NCBI RefSeq assembly: GCF_025370935.1 | Contig: NC_133473.1 | Span: 10,086,162 to 10,150,161 of the forward strand | Length of the DNA: 64,000 nt | DNA from: Choristoneura fumiferana | Taxonomy: Eukaryota; Arthropoda; Insecta; Lepidoptera; Tortricidae | Direction: 5' to 3' | In this document: one piece after another, positions 33,738 through 43,974 of the stretch | Numbering within the stretch: position 1 is the first letter of the stretch | How the letters are laid out: every line of letters starts with the position of its first letter | Position numbers and translations under genes: made by a program | Notes under the pieces: generated by a model | What the model was told of the DNA's origin: nothing | Database searches by the model: none | Seen by the model: only the letters and a program-made list of their open reading frames with translations

Positions 33738-34381
33738 TTAGGGTTCCGGAGCCAAAATGGCAAAAACGGAACCCTTATAGTTTCGCCATGTCTGTCTGTC
33801 TGTCCGTCCGCGGCTTTGCTCAGGGAATATCAATGCTAGAAAGCTGTAACTTTGCACGGATATATATGAAAACTATGCCGACAAAATAGTACAATAAAAA
33901 ATTCAAAAAAAAATTTTTTTTAGGGTACTTCTCATAGACGTAAAGTGGGGGTGTTTTTTTTTTCATATCCCATCCTATAGTGTGGGGTTATCGTTGGATA
34001 GGTCTTTTAACCATTAGGGGGTTGCTAAGACGATTTCTTGATTCAGTGATTTGTTTGCGAAATATTTACTTTAAAGTGCAAATTTTCATTAAAATCGAGC
34101 GTCCCCCCCCCTCTAAAGTCTAAACCGGTTTGTGGAAAAAATTGAAAAAATTCAGGATGATATTCAATATGTCAAATTTACAAGGAAAACTATAACGGTT
34201 AGGTTTGCTTGAAAATTATTAGTAGTTTAAAAGTAAATAGCAGCCTAAGGTATAAAATTTACCTAAACTTGGAAGATTGCGTATAAAATACGAAATCCTT
34301 AGAAAATATTTCTTAATTTTTTTCCTAATGGCTACGTAACCCTATTTTGGGCGTGTCCGATACGCTCTTGGCCGGTTTTTT
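33738..34381 (+). repeat. GGGTTCCGGAGCC repeat family, copy 2 (full length)
   Basis: The copy runs from TTAGGGTTCCGGAGCCAAAA to GCTCTTGGCCGGTTTTTT. Internal landmarks: (GTCT)n, CCGCGGCTTTGCTCAGGGA, TAGAAAGCTGTAA, a CCTATAGTGTGGGG block, ATCGAGCGTCCCCCCCCC and GGCTACGTAACCCTATTTTG. There are no terminal inverted repeats, ORF or A-tail, so its mode of movement is not clear. Confidence 0.75.
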
Positions 34382-35811
34382 ATACTATTTATGAATAAGA
34401 AGATAAGTCTTTATACAGCTGAGTTATGAAACGACGCATTTACTAGCACCAGAACCACTAAATTCTACCTACCCTTGGTTCAAAGCTTCTTTATAGCACA
34501 CACCTGGGACCACTGAGGTCGTAACTTATGTACTACTATGATAGTTTCGAGGAAAGTTAGAGGTGGTATTAATTCATAAAATATCACAAGAATATTCCCA
34601 GAATACGTTGAATCGACTCTTTAGTAGGCACTGCAAGGAATATTATCGAGGAAAGTGTAATAATATGACATGCGGAATAATTTATCAACGGTGTACCTAA
34701 TAAAATAACAGATAGGTACTTATTAATTTTAATTACTTATTCAATAAAGAAATAAAATCCTGTTCCTTTAAATATCTATGTAATATATTATTAGAGGTAT
34801 ATTTAATGCCATTTCACTTTAAGTAGATTTTCCACCTCCTTACGAGAGCACTATTACTCTAAGTGGAGTCACTCTCTTGCGCTTATTTGATTTTGTTACA
34901 GGCTTGACACTTTCTTTGATCTCCACGCTAGTTTGATTCCGCAGCCGGCCTCGGATCCACTCTGCGACCGATTCATTACCCCTATAATTGTTCGACATCG
35001 GTAACATAATGACGTATCCAAATCTCGATGGTAAATTCCAAGAAATTGGATTATATTATATTTAAGAGCTTTGCATAAGGACTTAACTCGAAGACGAAAT
35101 TGATAATAAAACAAAGAAACACCAACGCCAGCCCTAAACTTCTGGTTAGTAGACTTAAAATTAATACTCTCGAATTTTCAAAGTATAAGCTTCTAATTGT
35201 CTTAAATTAAGTAAATAGGACGGAAAAAGCCAAAACGGATCCTTGTTATCCATATTATTTTGTTTGCCTAACAAATTTAAATCTGTAGACGGAAAGTTAA
35301 GTCGGAATAAGTGTGGTTTCTTGTAATCGATACAATAAATAAAGTCGGGGAAAATAAAAGGAAATCAGATACAAGGCCGGCTTCGGAGCGGGTTGTCTCA
35401 ACTGAGCGGAGCTGGCAGCTCGATGGTTTCTTCAGCAGATTATGCTAAAATGCTGTTAGGCTGTTATTTATGCCCCGAATTTGTCTTCCTTACGCAAATA
35501 ATTTAAAATGTGATAATGCTAGCCGACGATCCTACCAGATTTTTTCAGAGGACAATTCTGGATGCTTAGTAATTGTTTTCTGTGAAAACCTTGTGTTAAC
35601 GAGTAGTACTATTCTATATTAATGAATGATGTTATCAATTTGTAGTCGTATCAAGCCTCCCCTCGAGTGCACGTGCTCGCTATAAATAGATCGCTATCGA
35701 AGTACTTACCAATTTATTTAAGAGTAGGTACGTGTAAATTACAAAATAAATTTACATAACGATGATATAATATTTGACAAAAACACGAATGATTTAATGT
35801 TAAAATTCATC
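34382..35811. other. Gene-free tract
   Basis: No recognised feature. Confidence 0.4.
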
Positions 35812-35866
35812 ATCATTATTCCAGCCTATATACGTCCCACTGCTGGGCACAGGCATCCTCTCAGAA
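35812..35866 (-). mobile_element. SINE 3' end fragment
   Basis: The minus strand reads TTCTGAGAGGATGCCTGTGC, CAGCAGTGGGACGTATATAG and an ATGATGATG tail, the 3' end of the 12005-12315 SINE family. Confidence 0.7.
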
Positions 35867-36382
35867 TTAAATAGATAGCATTTCTGTTGTCATCGCTACC
35901 TTTTCTTAATTCGTAAAATACGGTTGTTGTAAAAAAACCTGGCAAGCACGAGCTGGTATTGCGTATCGAGGGTGCCGTACAAATATAAAAAAACGCCTTA
36001 TTATTTTTAAAGTTGTACTTAATTGAACTTTTGAAGTAATACATTTAACTGTGGCAAGAAATACTAATCAAATAAAATCATTTTTGTAAGTTACTTAGCA
36101 AAGCAAAAAGTGAAAACACATAATTTTAATTCGGCATGGATACCTACCATAAATTTCGTTTTTTTTCTATAGGTACTTGTGTTGCAAAGCCTTATTTCTT
36201 GCTAAATCTCATAAGTCCATTTCATTGGGAAGTACGAAGGAGTACCCTATAAGTAATGAAATACACGTTTTATTGTATGAAAAATAATCACAAGCTATAT
36301 TTTGACCGCGTGAACTTAGAAACTTATTTTTTTTGTTGTTATAAGAGACCAAAAAGCCTTAAGAATTTCATATTTATTTAAA
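35867..36382. other. Gene-free tract
   Basis: No recognised feature. Confidence 0.35.
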
Positions 36383-36577
36383 CTCGTTAAAAGCCGTGGT
36401 GGCCAAGTCGCGAGTTCGAGTTTGGGCTCGCACCTCTGAGTTTTTCGGAATTTATGTGTCAAATTACATTTGAAATTTATTCATGAGTAAGTTCAAGTTG
36501 AAGTTCCTAAGCCGCACTGGGACAGCGTGGGAACTACAGCCCGAGCCCTCTCACGTATATAGGCTGGGATGATTGAT
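36383..36577 (+). mobile_element. tRNA-derived SINE with internal deletions
   Basis: The head CCGTGGTGGCCAAGTCGCGA joins box A directly to a box B-like CGAGTTCGAGT, so about 25 bases of the tRNA-like part are missing. The body (CACCTCTGAGTTTTTCGGAA, GCACTGGGACAGCGTGGGAA) and the end (ACGTATATAGGCTGGGATGA) are kept. Confidence 0.7.
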
Positions 36578-36599
36578 TAAACTCGATACTTCTAACGTA

Positions 36600-36870
36600 G
36601 GACATTCACTAGGTGGACTGGCGGGTCATGCGGAATCATTTGGCAACAAAGCAAACGTTTCAACAAATATTCATTTAACAAACAACATTTCGCAAACTTT
36701 TGTTTCACAAATTAATCGTTTTATAACACCACATTTCACAAATTCTTTATTTGACAAACCATCATATAGGTAACAAAATCATTATTTGGCAAACTATATT
36801 CATTTATTATTTTTGTCATTTGGCACCACGTTTGTCAAATCAACGTTTGGCAAAAAAAGGTTTAAAAAAA
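36600..36870 (+). repeat. Array of degenerate TTTGGCAAAC / TTTCACAAAT motifs
   Basis: At least ten related decamers follow each other at 15-25-base spacing: TTTGGCAACA, TTTAACAAAC, TTTCGCAAAC, TTTCACAAAT (twice), TTTGACAAAC, TTTGGCAAAC, TTTGGCACCA, TTTGTCAAAT and TTTGGCAAAA. They all fit TTT-N-N-CAAA. The same vocabulary builds the arms of the foldback MITEs at 29925 and 56077. Function unknown. Confidence 0.6.
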
Positions 36871-36905
36871 TGTATAATTTGATAACCACAAGAATAATTC
36901 CCTTT

Positions 36906-36977
36906 TGTTCTGAGAGGAGGCATGTGCCCAGCAGTGGGACGTATATAGGCTAGGATGAAGATGATGATGATGATGAA
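36906..36977 (+). mobile_element. SINE 3' tail fragment
   Basis: GTTCTGAGAGGAGGCATGTG, CAGCAGTGGGACGTATATAG and a (GATGAT)n run mark the 3' end of the same SINE family, lying directly after the motif array. Confidence 0.75.
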
Positions 36978-37032
36978 GAAAAATTTAGAGGTTTGCTCAG
37001 GCCTGTAGCTCAGGTTAACTTGGTTAAGATAT

Positions 37033-37208
37033 AAGTTAGGTTAGGTTGGAACTGAGACCCTAAGAAAAACCAACTTCTGCCAGTAAAGTTGGTTAGGTTA
37101 GGTTAATTTAGAACTGCGACCCTAAGAAAGACGAACTGCTGCCAGTACAGTAGGTCAGGTTGGGTTAGAACTGTGTCCCATAGAAAAACTAACTACTGTC
37201 AGTACAGT
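37033..37208 (+). repeat. Minisatellite of three about 60-bp units containing TTAGG
   Basis: The unit GGTTAGGTT-AGAACTG-GACCCTAAGAAA-AAC-AACT-CTGCCAGTA-AGT occurs three times; the anchor GAACTG falls at 37049, 37111 and 37168. The first two units begin with two TTAGG repeats, the third with a diverged version (AGGTCAGGTTGGGTTAG). Confidence 0.75.
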
Positions 37209-37921
37209 CGAACAAATTAAATCATGACCCAGGGTGGAACCTTTGTGCTACTAATGTCATGTTGGCATCTCATACTTCTGTTTAGGAAATCATAGTGAAA
37301 ATGTTGTACAACAAAACATTTATACATTCATGAAGTTTACCGAATCTAATTAGTTGGTAGAAGTAAATCCCCAACACAGGGTTGAAGGCGGGGTTAGCGG
37401 GGACATTTAAAGTTCGTAATTTGTTTTAAAATATTCAACCCTTTGATTGTCTTTTTGGGATTCAGTTTATCGGAATTATCCCAAATTTATTATTATTCGG
37501 ACACGCAATTATTTTTCGTAAAATTTCCGAAGTACTTTATCTTGAGGAAATTAGATTTGAATATCGAATTGGTCAACTAGGTATTCCTAGTCGTTTTAAG
37601 AAATACCTACTCGCTAATTGCAAATCGTGCAGAACGATTTTTCAAGTCTTTTCACTTGACACACTTAAACAACAAACGCGTGAAACTTAATACATATACG
37701 AGAAATAACGAGCTTAGCACCAGAGAACGTTTACAATAAAGCAACGAAATTTAGAGCTGACTTTTGAACTTTATGGCGGCATTCAATTTCATTCAGGAGT
37801 TTAACTTCGGCACACGAAACGTGAAAACTGGGTGAAAGAGTGAACTGAGTAACATGGCAAATGTAATGCTTTAATTAATAATCCACCACCTGGGGACATA
37901 AAACTATACTTATAATGTTTT
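37209..37921. other. Gene-free tract
   Basis: No recognised feature. Confidence 0.35.
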
Positions 37922-38158
37922 GGATACTTACTTTTCAGTAAACAAGAGGTCAAAAAAAATGTATCACAGTTATTACTCTTAAATAAGTTGGTTATGGCTA
38001 GTTAAATTACTTAATTGTTGCCAGGACGCAAACAACTCTATTGCAGCCGACTGCTGGTAGGTACTTACTTAAAAAACCGGCCAAAAGCGTGTCGTAATGA
38101 CATTTAAAAAACTTCATTCGATGAACATTGTTTTAGACAATAGAACATTGTGCATTAA

Positions 38159-38266
38159 GGTGCGTAAGAAGGGGATTACTAACAAGAGTCTATTAGAAGC
38201 CCGTCGCCGGAGGCGGAAGTCTTTTAATGACTCGAGTTTGTAATCCTCTTCCGGCACGTGATACAC
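38159..38266. mobile_element. Small palindromic MITE (GAAGCCCG-loop family), copy 2
   Basis: GTGCGTAAGAAGGGGATTAC and AAGAGTCTATTAGAAGCCCG on the left are matched, inverted, by GTAATCCTCTTCCGGCAC and AGTCTTTTAATGACTCG on the right. Confidence 0.55.
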
Positions 38267-38400
38267 ACAATAATTTTCATCACATTGCGAGGAAAAAATG
38301 CAAAAAATTAAATTGTTTTTTGTCGATACAGTTCACAGCTTGGCAAAGGAATGACGATAAGAAAACAACTGAATAAGATAATGGCTACCCGCCAATACAG

Positions 38401-38523
38401 AGAGCTACAACAAAATTCGAAAATCGCAGTTCGTATCGTACCGCCTCCCTCACGCTCGTATTAAAAAATATTTGAGTCAGCAAAACGATACGAACATCTA
38501 TTTTCGAATTGCGTAATGCCCCA
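38401..38523. mobile_element. MITE (TTCGAAAAT...GTTCGTATCG family), copy 1
   Basis: AATTCGAAAATCGCAGTTCG on the left is an inverted match of CGAACATCTATTTTCGAATT on the right, extended by TATCGT / ACGATA, around CCGCCTCCCTCACGCTCGTA. The two further copies at 58.8-59.1 kb share the CGTCCCTCTCACTC-type core. Confidence 0.6.
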
Positions 38524-39348
38524 TTGATTGTCACTTTTTTCGAGTCGTCTGCCATAGATAATGCTAATTATTCCGACATGCTAAAAAAATATTTACTAAA
38601 ATTATTGCAAAACAATTTGATATAAATTTTAAATATAAAAATAAGGAAGTTTCATGATGCGTGGAAATTTTTTATGATGTAAAATTTGGTTATAGCTAAG
38701 TTTTAGAGATGTTGGCTAAAGTTGTAAAAGTAATACGTTGGCTGACTTGAAACCTCTTTAGTCTGAAATGACGTAGTTACCTACTTACTTTTTAAAGCTA
38801 AAGCATAACTCCCTTTAGAAGAAAAACTATACGTAAATCCATAATTCCCGTGGGAATAATTGAGGCCATTGTCCTTGAGTATACAGGCACGGAATAACAT
38901 CATTGAAGAGCAAGTGTGATGAAAATAAAATTATTTACTATGATAAGCTTCCATAGTGGCTCTGAAATCAAATTGATTGACTGTACCTATGTGACCTATC
39001 TTATTTCGCAAAGTTGGTTAGGAAAACGGGATGCATTAAGTACAAATAATAGTTTTAGTATTAGTTTTCTATTATAAAATTTAAACAATTTTTTTTTAGT
39101 ATGATTTCGGGCACGCGTATAATCCCATTATATGTATGTACAAAGTTTCGTATTAATCCGGCACGTTTTTTTTAAAGTAAGCACGTTTTTTTAAAACCAG
39201 CGGTCGGCTGCAATGGGATTTGCTCGCGTCCTGGCAACAGTTAAGTAATTTAACTACCCACCCATAACCAACTTATTTAGCAGTAATAACTGCGGTACAA
39301 TTTTTTTGGCCTCTTGTTTACTGTAATAGTAAGTACTTATCCATGTGG

Positions 39349-39429
39349 AATTAATTAAATTTAATTTTGGGGTTGCTGGAGAGATGCTCTACACTGTAGA
39401 GTCTACAGCAACCCCAAATTCAATTAATT
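39349..39429. repeat. Hairpin repeat, GGGGTTGCTG arms
   Basis: AATTTTGGGGTTGCTG pairs with CAGCAACCCCAAATT, with AATTAATT on both outer sides and an inner CTCTACACTGTAGAG palindrome. Confidence 0.6.
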
Positions 39430-39833
39430 GTACTCTCGATTATATTGAGGTATTTTTTTTAACTAGGTACTGATTCGGTACATATTGCGTACATCAGCTT
39501 TATGTCTTAAAAAAAACAATAAATTAAAAAAAAAAACAATAAAACTCGACTGCCTTATAAATACTAAAAAGAAGAAAATAAGTCTAGTGGGCTAGAACTC
39601 AAAGTAGGTAGCTTAAAGTTCAACAGTCGGGACCCATTAGGTACCTACTAAAAATTTTTGAGCTGGCCACGATTCGAATGGGTCCCTTTAGACTTTAACC
39701 TTGGTTTATCTCCGCGATTAAAGATTTCAAGTAAAGTATGTATGTATGTATGTAAACTCTTTATTGTACAAAAGAAAATTAACAAAATACAACTGACAAA
39801 CTAAAGTAGAATAACATTAGACTTTGTTTTTAG

Positions 39834-40184
39834 GTCTCAACGTCTCTGTTGCTCCTACCGTGACAACGCCGGCCAATATTCCCAAATCGCGTCAAAAAGC
39901 ACCGAGATGCAACCGGAAACGAAGAGATAAGAAATATAAGAAGGACAAGAGCTCGACTATGTTTTCCTTGGCCGAGGGATGCGGGTGCGTCAGTTTCCGA
40001 GGGGGAAGAAGGAACCGGTCTTTGGGCGACGACTCCTCTTCTTGCCGCAGTTCCGAGATAGAACAGGAGGTGCCAAAGAAACTAGGAAGGAGAGTCCTTA
40101 ATGGGGAATGCACTATGAAAGCTCTTGTGCCCTTCTTGAAGTTCTGGAAGAGAGATGACGTCAGCATGACAAAGGCTGAAAGAA
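39834..40184 (+). CDS. rdgC: PPEF-type protein phosphatase (rdgC), N-terminal extension exon
   Basis: This is the most 5' exon found. It begins after a pyrimidine tract and AG at 39832-39833 and ends at a consensus donor GTAAGT (40185). It starts in phase 1 and leaves one base that joins the next exon to give a Thr codon, so the frames agree. Its 117 codons give a Lys/Arg-rich stretch (CNRKRRDKKYKKDK), then MFSLAEGCGCVSFRGGRR, a Ser-rich acidic part and WKRDDVSMTKAER. No such part is present in the shortest fly protein, which starts close to the IQ motif, but vertebrate and nematode PPEFs have an acylated Cys-containing N terminus; CGC may play that role. An in-frame ATG at 39959 with A at -3 is a possible start; otherwise an upstream exon is needed, and I did not find one. 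Assignment to this gene rests on phase and order. Confidence 0.65.
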
Positions 40185-41929
40185 GTAAGTATCCGTATAT
40201 ACATTTAGTTCAGTTAGGCGTACAGTCAAGGTCAAAAATATTTCAAGTACCTACCTAGGTGAAAAAAATAAGTTATCATGAAAAGGTGAAAAGATATATA
40301 CTCATCCAAATACTAATAAATATGAAAACTTCAATGGTTACATTAATATGTATAAGGCAAGACCAAAAACTTGTATACAACGAAAATTACATAATTGGTA
40401 TCCTGCAAATGATGCAAAATATTGTAGTCATGTTTATGTCATTAAATATAGATTCAGTAACTGCTATGAAAATATGCAAGGTATAACTGATGGAATTGAC
40501 CAAAAACTTTTTGAATTGACAATAAACCAGAAAATATTTAATCGATGTGCACAAATTAATTTAAGCATAGATATATACTGGTTTATTGTCGAATCAGCCT
40601 GAACGTTACATTAGCACGTAGGTACAAAAGAATGTTGTCATCAATTTTCATCCACGTATCTTGTAAATAACAATTAAGATTATGAACACTGTAAAGAGGC
40701 ATTCACGAGGCCTCATAAGCCTACACTTTGCTACTGTATTATGCGAAACGATGTCGGGGTCGGGGGCGAATCGTGTTTACCATAAGAAGATATTTGGAGG
40801 AAATATGATCGCTGCAATGGTGTTGCCGGTAACAGCATTATTAAGAAAAGGCCAAAAAAGAGAATTGCCTTTATTTATTTCCGCTTCAATATTTCTTCCA
40901 AAAAGCACTTCATTTGTAATAAGTGAAGGAAATTCGGCACTATTTATGAACGCCGCAGAGTTTAGTAGGTACTACTCTGCTCTAGTGTAAATATTTGCGC
41001 ATAAATAAATAAGCATTTCAACCTAATAAGGGTCGCATCTAAATCCCGGAAGTTAATTGTCCGGCAAGCAGTGTAATTCAGAGTAGCTGTAATCTCCGGA
41101 TCAACAAATGTAGGGGACAAGGACTTTTGCGACGAAAACGTAAATTCTTAGAGCGAGAAATGTGCTCGAAAATACTAATGGTGTAATTTAATTTACAATT
41201 GTGTATGTACAAGTGTAAATTACTAGGGTTGGTGGTTGGTAGGGTTGGTGGTGGCGTTGGTACTGTACCTACAAAGCAACGATATTTACAAAGGCAGGTA
41301 GGCCACCAAGAGAAATGTGGAGAGAAAATCATTATATTTTTTTCTACTTCTGTACTTTTATTTGACAATTAGAGGTCCATGAACACAAATACAATGATAT
41401 ACATACATAATAATTCCGGGAAAAAGTCTATGACTATGGCTCATAAAATCACACTTATGGATGCTTTTAAATTGCTTCGAAATTCATAATAATACAGTTC
41501 AAAGACCTTCCTTTGATAGTTAACTTTTTAAATTTAGGATTCCTAACCTCTATTTTGAATAAATATAGTATTACCAACATTACATTGAAATTATTTCACA
41601 AAATTTAGTTACTAATCAATAATCGTTCAAAAATAAAGTTTATTATCCATATTTACAATCGTGCTCGTGGCGTCTTTCATAGCGATATTCGCTCGCGGCT
41701 CATATCGCTACCTACGCCAATTCGCGTTTAAGACCTCACTTATACAACAGTCGCATAAAATAATCAAAAGTGCAATAAGCGCGTTTTCCACCGATCTTTA
41801 GCAGTGGATCTGAATAAGTAGCTTAAGATAAAACATTTGCTAACCGTAACCATGCACCCAATTATTGGTCTTTAATACAATTTGTATAAATAATGTTCCA
41901 CTTAAATGCCAACTTACAGCTATGCTGTT
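40185..41929. other. Intron 1, left part, no gene seen
   Basis: An ATG-initiated frame of 102 codons at 40682-40990 (+) matches no family I know. At 41660-41765 lies CTCGTGGCGTCTTTCATAGC, a diverged match of 54025-54125 (CTCGTGGCGTCTTTTTCTTA), so both are copies of an unnamed dispersed repeat. Confidence 0.4.
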
Positions 41930-43145
41930 ACAGGCTTAAGTGTAAAAAGACATCACATATATATTATGTGCACAGTACACACTCGCAAAACTTTTTGTAA
42001 CTTTGCAAGAAGGGTTAGGAAAATTCCAACATTATGTTAAAAAGGAAAATAGTGGAAAGAAAAGAAATACTCTGTATAAGGAATGTATTTTTCACTCAAA
42101 CTTTTGTCTGTTTTTCAACTTCTGAATTATCTTACCTCAGCAAATAAAATCCCAACTAGCAAAATCTGCACTTGTAGCACTCTCAAGACTACTTTTATTT
42201 ACACTTATAAGACACTTGTAGTATGCTATAAAGCTGGATTTGGGCGCTGATATAGGAGCGTTTATTCTTATAATCATCTTATAATATACTTGCAGAATGT
42301 TATTAAGACCTATAACACACTTACCGAAGCGCAAGTTGCTCCTATATGAATCTGACACAAGTCATTTACAAGCACAAATGCTCTTATTGTTACCTAACAC
42401 AAGTATTTTACTAGAGAAATTTTGTTTATAACACACTAGTAATTTACTTGGTTAAGTACCTATGTTTTATTAACAGTAAAAGGCGTCTTCCGCGTAGATT
42501 TTTTCTGCTGGTTGGTCCGGTTGTTTTGTGATAAATAAATACTTAATTAAAACGTAGGTACACTTTATATTATTGTTGTAGAAAATTATTAGCAATATTA
42601 TTTTAAATATACTTAGTTTGTAAACTCTTGTGGGAAGTTATTTTTACTGATAATGTATACCGTAATTTAGTTAGTTTCAGAGCGCCCCCTTCGAATAATG
42701 GCAATATAATATTAGTTGTATTTTTTTTGATAAAATCCTTATGAGTATGTCGCCATTTTTAATCATGCTCTGCCTTAAAAAAATCAAATTAAAAAAAATC
42801 TAATATTTTATTATTGTAGATTGTGGGTACATCCCAGATAGTTGTTACAATTAGGGATTTTATAATCGAACCAGCACAACCAGTCAGTTTTTGGCATACA
42901 ATATTTTTTAAATTAACTAGGTACCTACTTTCACTAAGATACATTACAATCCAATCAATAGTCGCTTAATTAGGTACATATTAAATGGATAATAATAATA
43001 TTGAAATAGTTAAAATGTCAATTATGTCTAGCTATAAATAATTACTATAAGTAAAAAAGTACCTATGACAGATAACTTGCCTCCATTTTTAAACATATTA
43101 GGGTTCCTCATGAAGGCTTCTTTCATCTTCTTGTATGTATTGTAA

Positions 43146-43180
43146 AAAGGAGGAGGTTCTCAATTTGTCCGTATGATTTT
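43146..43180 (+). repeat. Fragment of AACCGACTTCAA repeat family
   Basis: AAAAGGAGGAGGTTCTCAAT followed by TTGTCCGTATGA matches the 5' part of the element at 938-1256. Confidence 0.5.
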
Positions 43181-43449
43181 TCGTATTATTATTTGAAACA
43201 AAAGAGGCGAGTACTACTTGTACCTACCATTACTTATTCTGTGCTAGTAGGTTTATATGTCGACCCAGATTGCAGTTTCGTAAAATTCATATTAGTTTGC
43301 AGCTTAAATGTAGAGTTGCCAACTAACTAAATGTTACACTGAAACTCTCCTTTTAATGACGAAATTTATGTTTAGTGGCTGGTGGTTTTAATAGTTATTT
43401 AGCTAGAGGCAGTTTTAATTTTAAGTTTAAATTTTAACAATGATTTTTG

Positions 43450-43974
43450 TCAGAAACTTGATTCCCCAAATAATATATTAAGCGGCAAAAATGTGGCCGC
43501 CAAATGTAAGCAGTAATAGAGGTAATTCTGTATATTTCTTTGTTCGTATGTATGTAATAAAGTTCTTGCATCCTTAGGTAAAATATCAGGAAATATTTTA
43601 TTTAAAACGGCAGACAGTTCATTCAGAGCAAGGTGAAGTATGTTGTATTTAATGGCCCAGTTTTGTACATCTCTACGCAGTTCCCGATTTTTTTCAAAGT
43701 CAGTACTTTCTTCTAAATCCGAGTCCTCTTCTTTGAAATGTTGATTTTCAGCACTTTCTGACTGGAACGAGAACGTTTCTGTGGAACCCTCATTTGCTTC
43801 TTCTGGTTTTGCACTTGAAGCGCTTGACGTACTTGGTGATCCCAATGAAATTATTTCTGAATAACCTGATTTTGTCAACTCTTCATACTTATTTGTGACT
43901 TTTCGTCTGTAGCCACCGCTCTCAATCGTCAAGATGATATAGCTAGAATCACAATGGCGGACGTCAACTAACAA
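43450..43974 (-). pseudogene. Transposon-encoded protein, N-terminal fragment
   Basis: The frame of 174 codons has no in-frame ATG. Its product has a Ser/Glu-rich acidic stretch (residues about 45-95) and then LRRDVQNWAIKYNILHLALN, ELSAVLNKIFPDILPKDART and LLHT. The pattern LR-WA-xxNIxHxALxxLLxIL, FPxLPxDARTLL is, from memory, the conserved N-terminal region of a group of insect and cnidarian transposon-derived proteins, in which a transposase-like domain follows. Here homology stops after DARTLLHT and about 27 unrelated residues lead to a stop, so the copy is truncated. It lies in intron 1 of the phosphatase gene on the opposite strand. Confidence 0.5.

Larger units (their letters stand above)
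37922..39342. mobile_element. 1.4-kb element or inverted duplication with about 140-bp arms
   Basis: 37922-38057 and 39197-39342 are inverted copies at roughly 85 percent identity by eye. Shared landmarks on the left arm are AGTAAACAAGAGGTCAAAAA, AATAAGTTGGTTATGG, TAAATTACTTAATTGTTGCC, AGGACGC and TTGCAGCCGACTGCTGG. The arms enclose 1.1 kb without a long ORF that holds two smaller MITEs. A DNA transposon with long TIRs is the likeliest reading. Confidence 0.6.

Noticed and set aside
36600..36870. CRISPR-like array
   Set aside because: The repeated words are degenerate decamers with irregular spacing in a eukaryotic genome; no leader or cas genes.
40682..40990. ATG-started 102-codon frame (+) in intron 1 of the phosphatase
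   Set aside because: No family resemblance, no splice or codon-use support, and position inside an intron; probably chance.
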